Source: Panacagrimonas sp.
GTDB taxonomy: Bacteria > Pseudomonadota > Gammaproteobacteria > Nevskiales > Nevskiaceae
Length of the DNA: 64,000 nucleotides
Reading direction: 5' to 3'
Assembly: GCF_020697055.1 (NCBI RefSeq)
Contig: NZ_JAJFBP010000028.1
Coordinates: 1-64,000 of the forward strand
Part shown: one piece after another, positions 62,970-64,000 of the stretch
Numbering within the stretch: position 1 is the stretch's first letter
Layout of the letters: every line of letters begins with the position of its first letter
Translations under genes and position numbers: made by a program
The notes under the pieces: generated by a model
The model's database searches: none
Seen by the model: the letters and a program-made list of their open reading frames with translations, nothing else
Told to the model about the DNA's origin: nothing

Positions 62970-63422
62970 ATGAATCCCGAGCTGCGAATCCCGAGCGCGA
63001 CGCTGGTCGTCGTGGCTGACGGCAACAAGGCGCTGTTCCTGCGCAACCGTGGTACGGCGCAGGTTCCCGACCTCGTGGTGGAAGACACGATGTTGCAGGA
63101 CAACCCGCCCGATCGCGAGCAGACCAGCGATCGCGCCGGCCGGCGCGCGGGATCGCCGTCGACGATCCGCGGCGCGATCGAGCAGACCGATCGTCACGAT
63201 CTCGAGGAGTCGCGCTTCTCGGCGCGACTGGCGGACCGTCTGTATCGCGACCCGCCGACCGGTGCGTTCGAGCACCTGATCCTCGTCGCACCGCCGACCG
63301 CGCTCGGACAGCTGCGGCGTCATCTGCACGATTCGGTCACCGAACGCGTGCTCGGCGAGATTCCCAAGACGCTCACGCAGCACGGCGTTGCCGACATCCA
63401 GAAGGTGCTCACCGCGGGCTGA
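62970..63422 (+). CDS. Host-attachment-like (baeRF-related) protein
   Basis: The 150-residue protein starts with LVVVADGNKALFLRNRG and contains a disordered polar middle (residues about 45-75). It ends with FEHLILVAPPTALGQLRRHL and an EIPKTLTQH helix. This matches the host attachment/baeRF-type family, relatives of release-factor eRF1 domains with unproven function that are named after a phage-attachment phenotype. GGAGG lies seven bases before the ATG. Its end overlaps the next, convergent gene by 14 bases. Confidence 0.85.
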   Translation: MNPELRIPSATLVVVADGNKALFLRNRGTAQVPDLVVEDTMLQDNPPDREQTSDRAGRRAGSPSTIRGAIEQTDRHDLEESRFSARLADRLYRDPPTGAFEHLILVAPPTALGQLRRHLHDSVTERVLGEIPKTLTQHGVADIQKVLTAG

Positions 63423-63633
63423 GTTCACGCGCGACGCAGGCGGCGCAGGTCCAACCGCGCAACACGGGTTTGGGCAGGCGCTGCAGGCGGCCGCAGTGCG
63501 CGCAACGCGTTCGAAAACCCTGCGCGACCGTCCCGCTGCACGTTGCGCAACGCAGCTCGGCGCAGCCGGTCTGCGCGATCGTCGGATCGGAGACGCTGAC
63601 GTCGGTGCTGAGAAAAGCGGATCGGACCAGCAT
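63409..63633 (-). CDS. Small zinc-ribbon protein
   Basis: The 74-residue product has three Cys pairs: a CAELRCATCSG cluster, RCAHCGRLQRL and WTCAACV. It looks like one or two zinc knuckles with little else. The ATG at 63633 is followed by VRSAFLSTDVSVSDPT. No family is assigned. It follows the DUF4326 gene on the same strand by 42 bases. Confidence 0.55.
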   Translation of the reverse strand: MLVRSAFLSTDVSVSDPTIAQTGCAELRCATCSGTVAQGFRTRCAHCGRLQRLPKPVLRGWTCAACVARELSPR

Positions 63634-63675
63634 GGTGGCGGCCCTGGTGCACGCCACGTGCCCGGCCCGCGCGCG

Positions 63676-64000
63676 TCAACCGGCGGGGCGCGTGTCCCCC
63701 TCGCGTCCGAACGAGGATCGGTTCGCGAGTTCGAGCAGCACGTCGGCGTGACAGGGCTTGTCCAGGTCGCACCAGCACGCCAAATCCTTGCCGCGCAGCG
63801 ATGGAAGCTGGTCGATCAGCGCGTCGCCTTCCTTGGTGCGCAGATCGCCGTTGAGCAGCGCGTCCTTGAAACGGGCGACGGCGGTCGCGGGATCGAGCGC
63901 GCCATGCGCGCGTCCGCCGACGCGAAACGGATTGCCCCATCGGGTCGGCCGTCCGACGTAGACGACGCCGTCAGGCTTGCGCCAGCCAGCGCTGCGTCGC
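63676..64000 (-). CDS. DUF4326 protein (cut by window edge)
   Basis: The frame is open to the right edge. It encodes VVYVGRPTRWGNPFRVGG, a helix with TAVARFKDALLNGDL, then LRGKDLACWCDLDKPCHADVLLELAN, the complete DUF4326 pattern with its conserved Trp-Cys and Cys-His residues. DUF4326 genes occur in phages and in bacterial chromosomes; the biochemical role is not established. The start lies beyond the window, although the conserved part seen here is nearly full length. Confidence 0.85.
   Translation of the reverse strand, partial: RRSAGWRKPDGVVYVGRPTRWGNPFRVGGRAHGALDPATAVARFKDALLNGDLRTKEGDALIDQLPSLRGKDLACWCDLDKPCHADVLLELANRSSFGREGDTRPAG

Overview
This is chromosomal DNA from a high-GC gammaproteobacterium, most likely of the Lysobacterales (Xanthomonadales). 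The evidence is the very GC-rich third codon positions, the tsaD / rpsU-yqeY-dnaG-rpoD neighbourhood, type IV pilus PilY1, an ampD-ampE pair, Csu-type pili, an SDR pteridine reductase and several small conserved proteins that I associate with that order. I see no rRNA, tRNA, CRISPR array, integrase or transposase. Most neighbouring genes are tightly packed, often with ATGA or GTGA stop/start overlaps.

Layout. 1-11.9 kb: the end of pilY1, an MsrB-like protein without its catalytic cysteine, a PQQ sugar dehydrogenase, a DUF2007 protein, pteridine reductase, uppP, a minimal four-gene Csu pilus operon, rmlB and a small exported protein with a strong terminator. 12-21.2 kb: an M16 protease, ampD-ampE-btuF, and a vitamin B12 module (cobalamin riboswitch, btuB, adenosyltransferase). 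20.1-25.9 kb: tsaD diverging from rpsU-yqeY-dnaG-rpoD; the DnaG zinc finger has lost three of its four ligands. 26-37 kb: a P450 pseudogene with an internal inversion, a solo ParA ATPase, purE-purK-metallo-beta-lactamase, SIMPL, sufT, a DUF1318 lipoprotein, a COG0523 GTPase, then epoxide hydrolase, fatty-acid/sterol hydroxylase, a 6-oxocamphor-hydrolase-like crotonase and a DUF1428 protein.

37-64 kb is the most interesting part. It is dense in stress and envelope genes: degenerate GGDEF, histone-like protein, sodB-ligD, small lipoproteins, YihY, lipocalin, FMN stress protein, two histidine kinases, AsmA, YqjD/YqjE, an NtrC-family sigma-54 activator, DUF1328, entericidin, PRC-barrel, MgtC, SemiSWEET, metallopeptidase, otsB-otsA, topoisomerase IB, host-attachment-like protein and DUF4326. 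Many of their upstream regions carry sequences resembling -24/-12 (sigma-54) promoters in the right orientation. I infer a sigma-54-driven stress/envelope regulon that may be controlled by the activator at 52.6-54.0 kb. This rests on motif reading by eye and needs a proper genome-wide test.

Decay is visible in three places: otsA (internal deletion plus frameshift), the P450 remnant and the MsrB active site. At least three families of dispersed palindromic intergenic repeats recur through the window.
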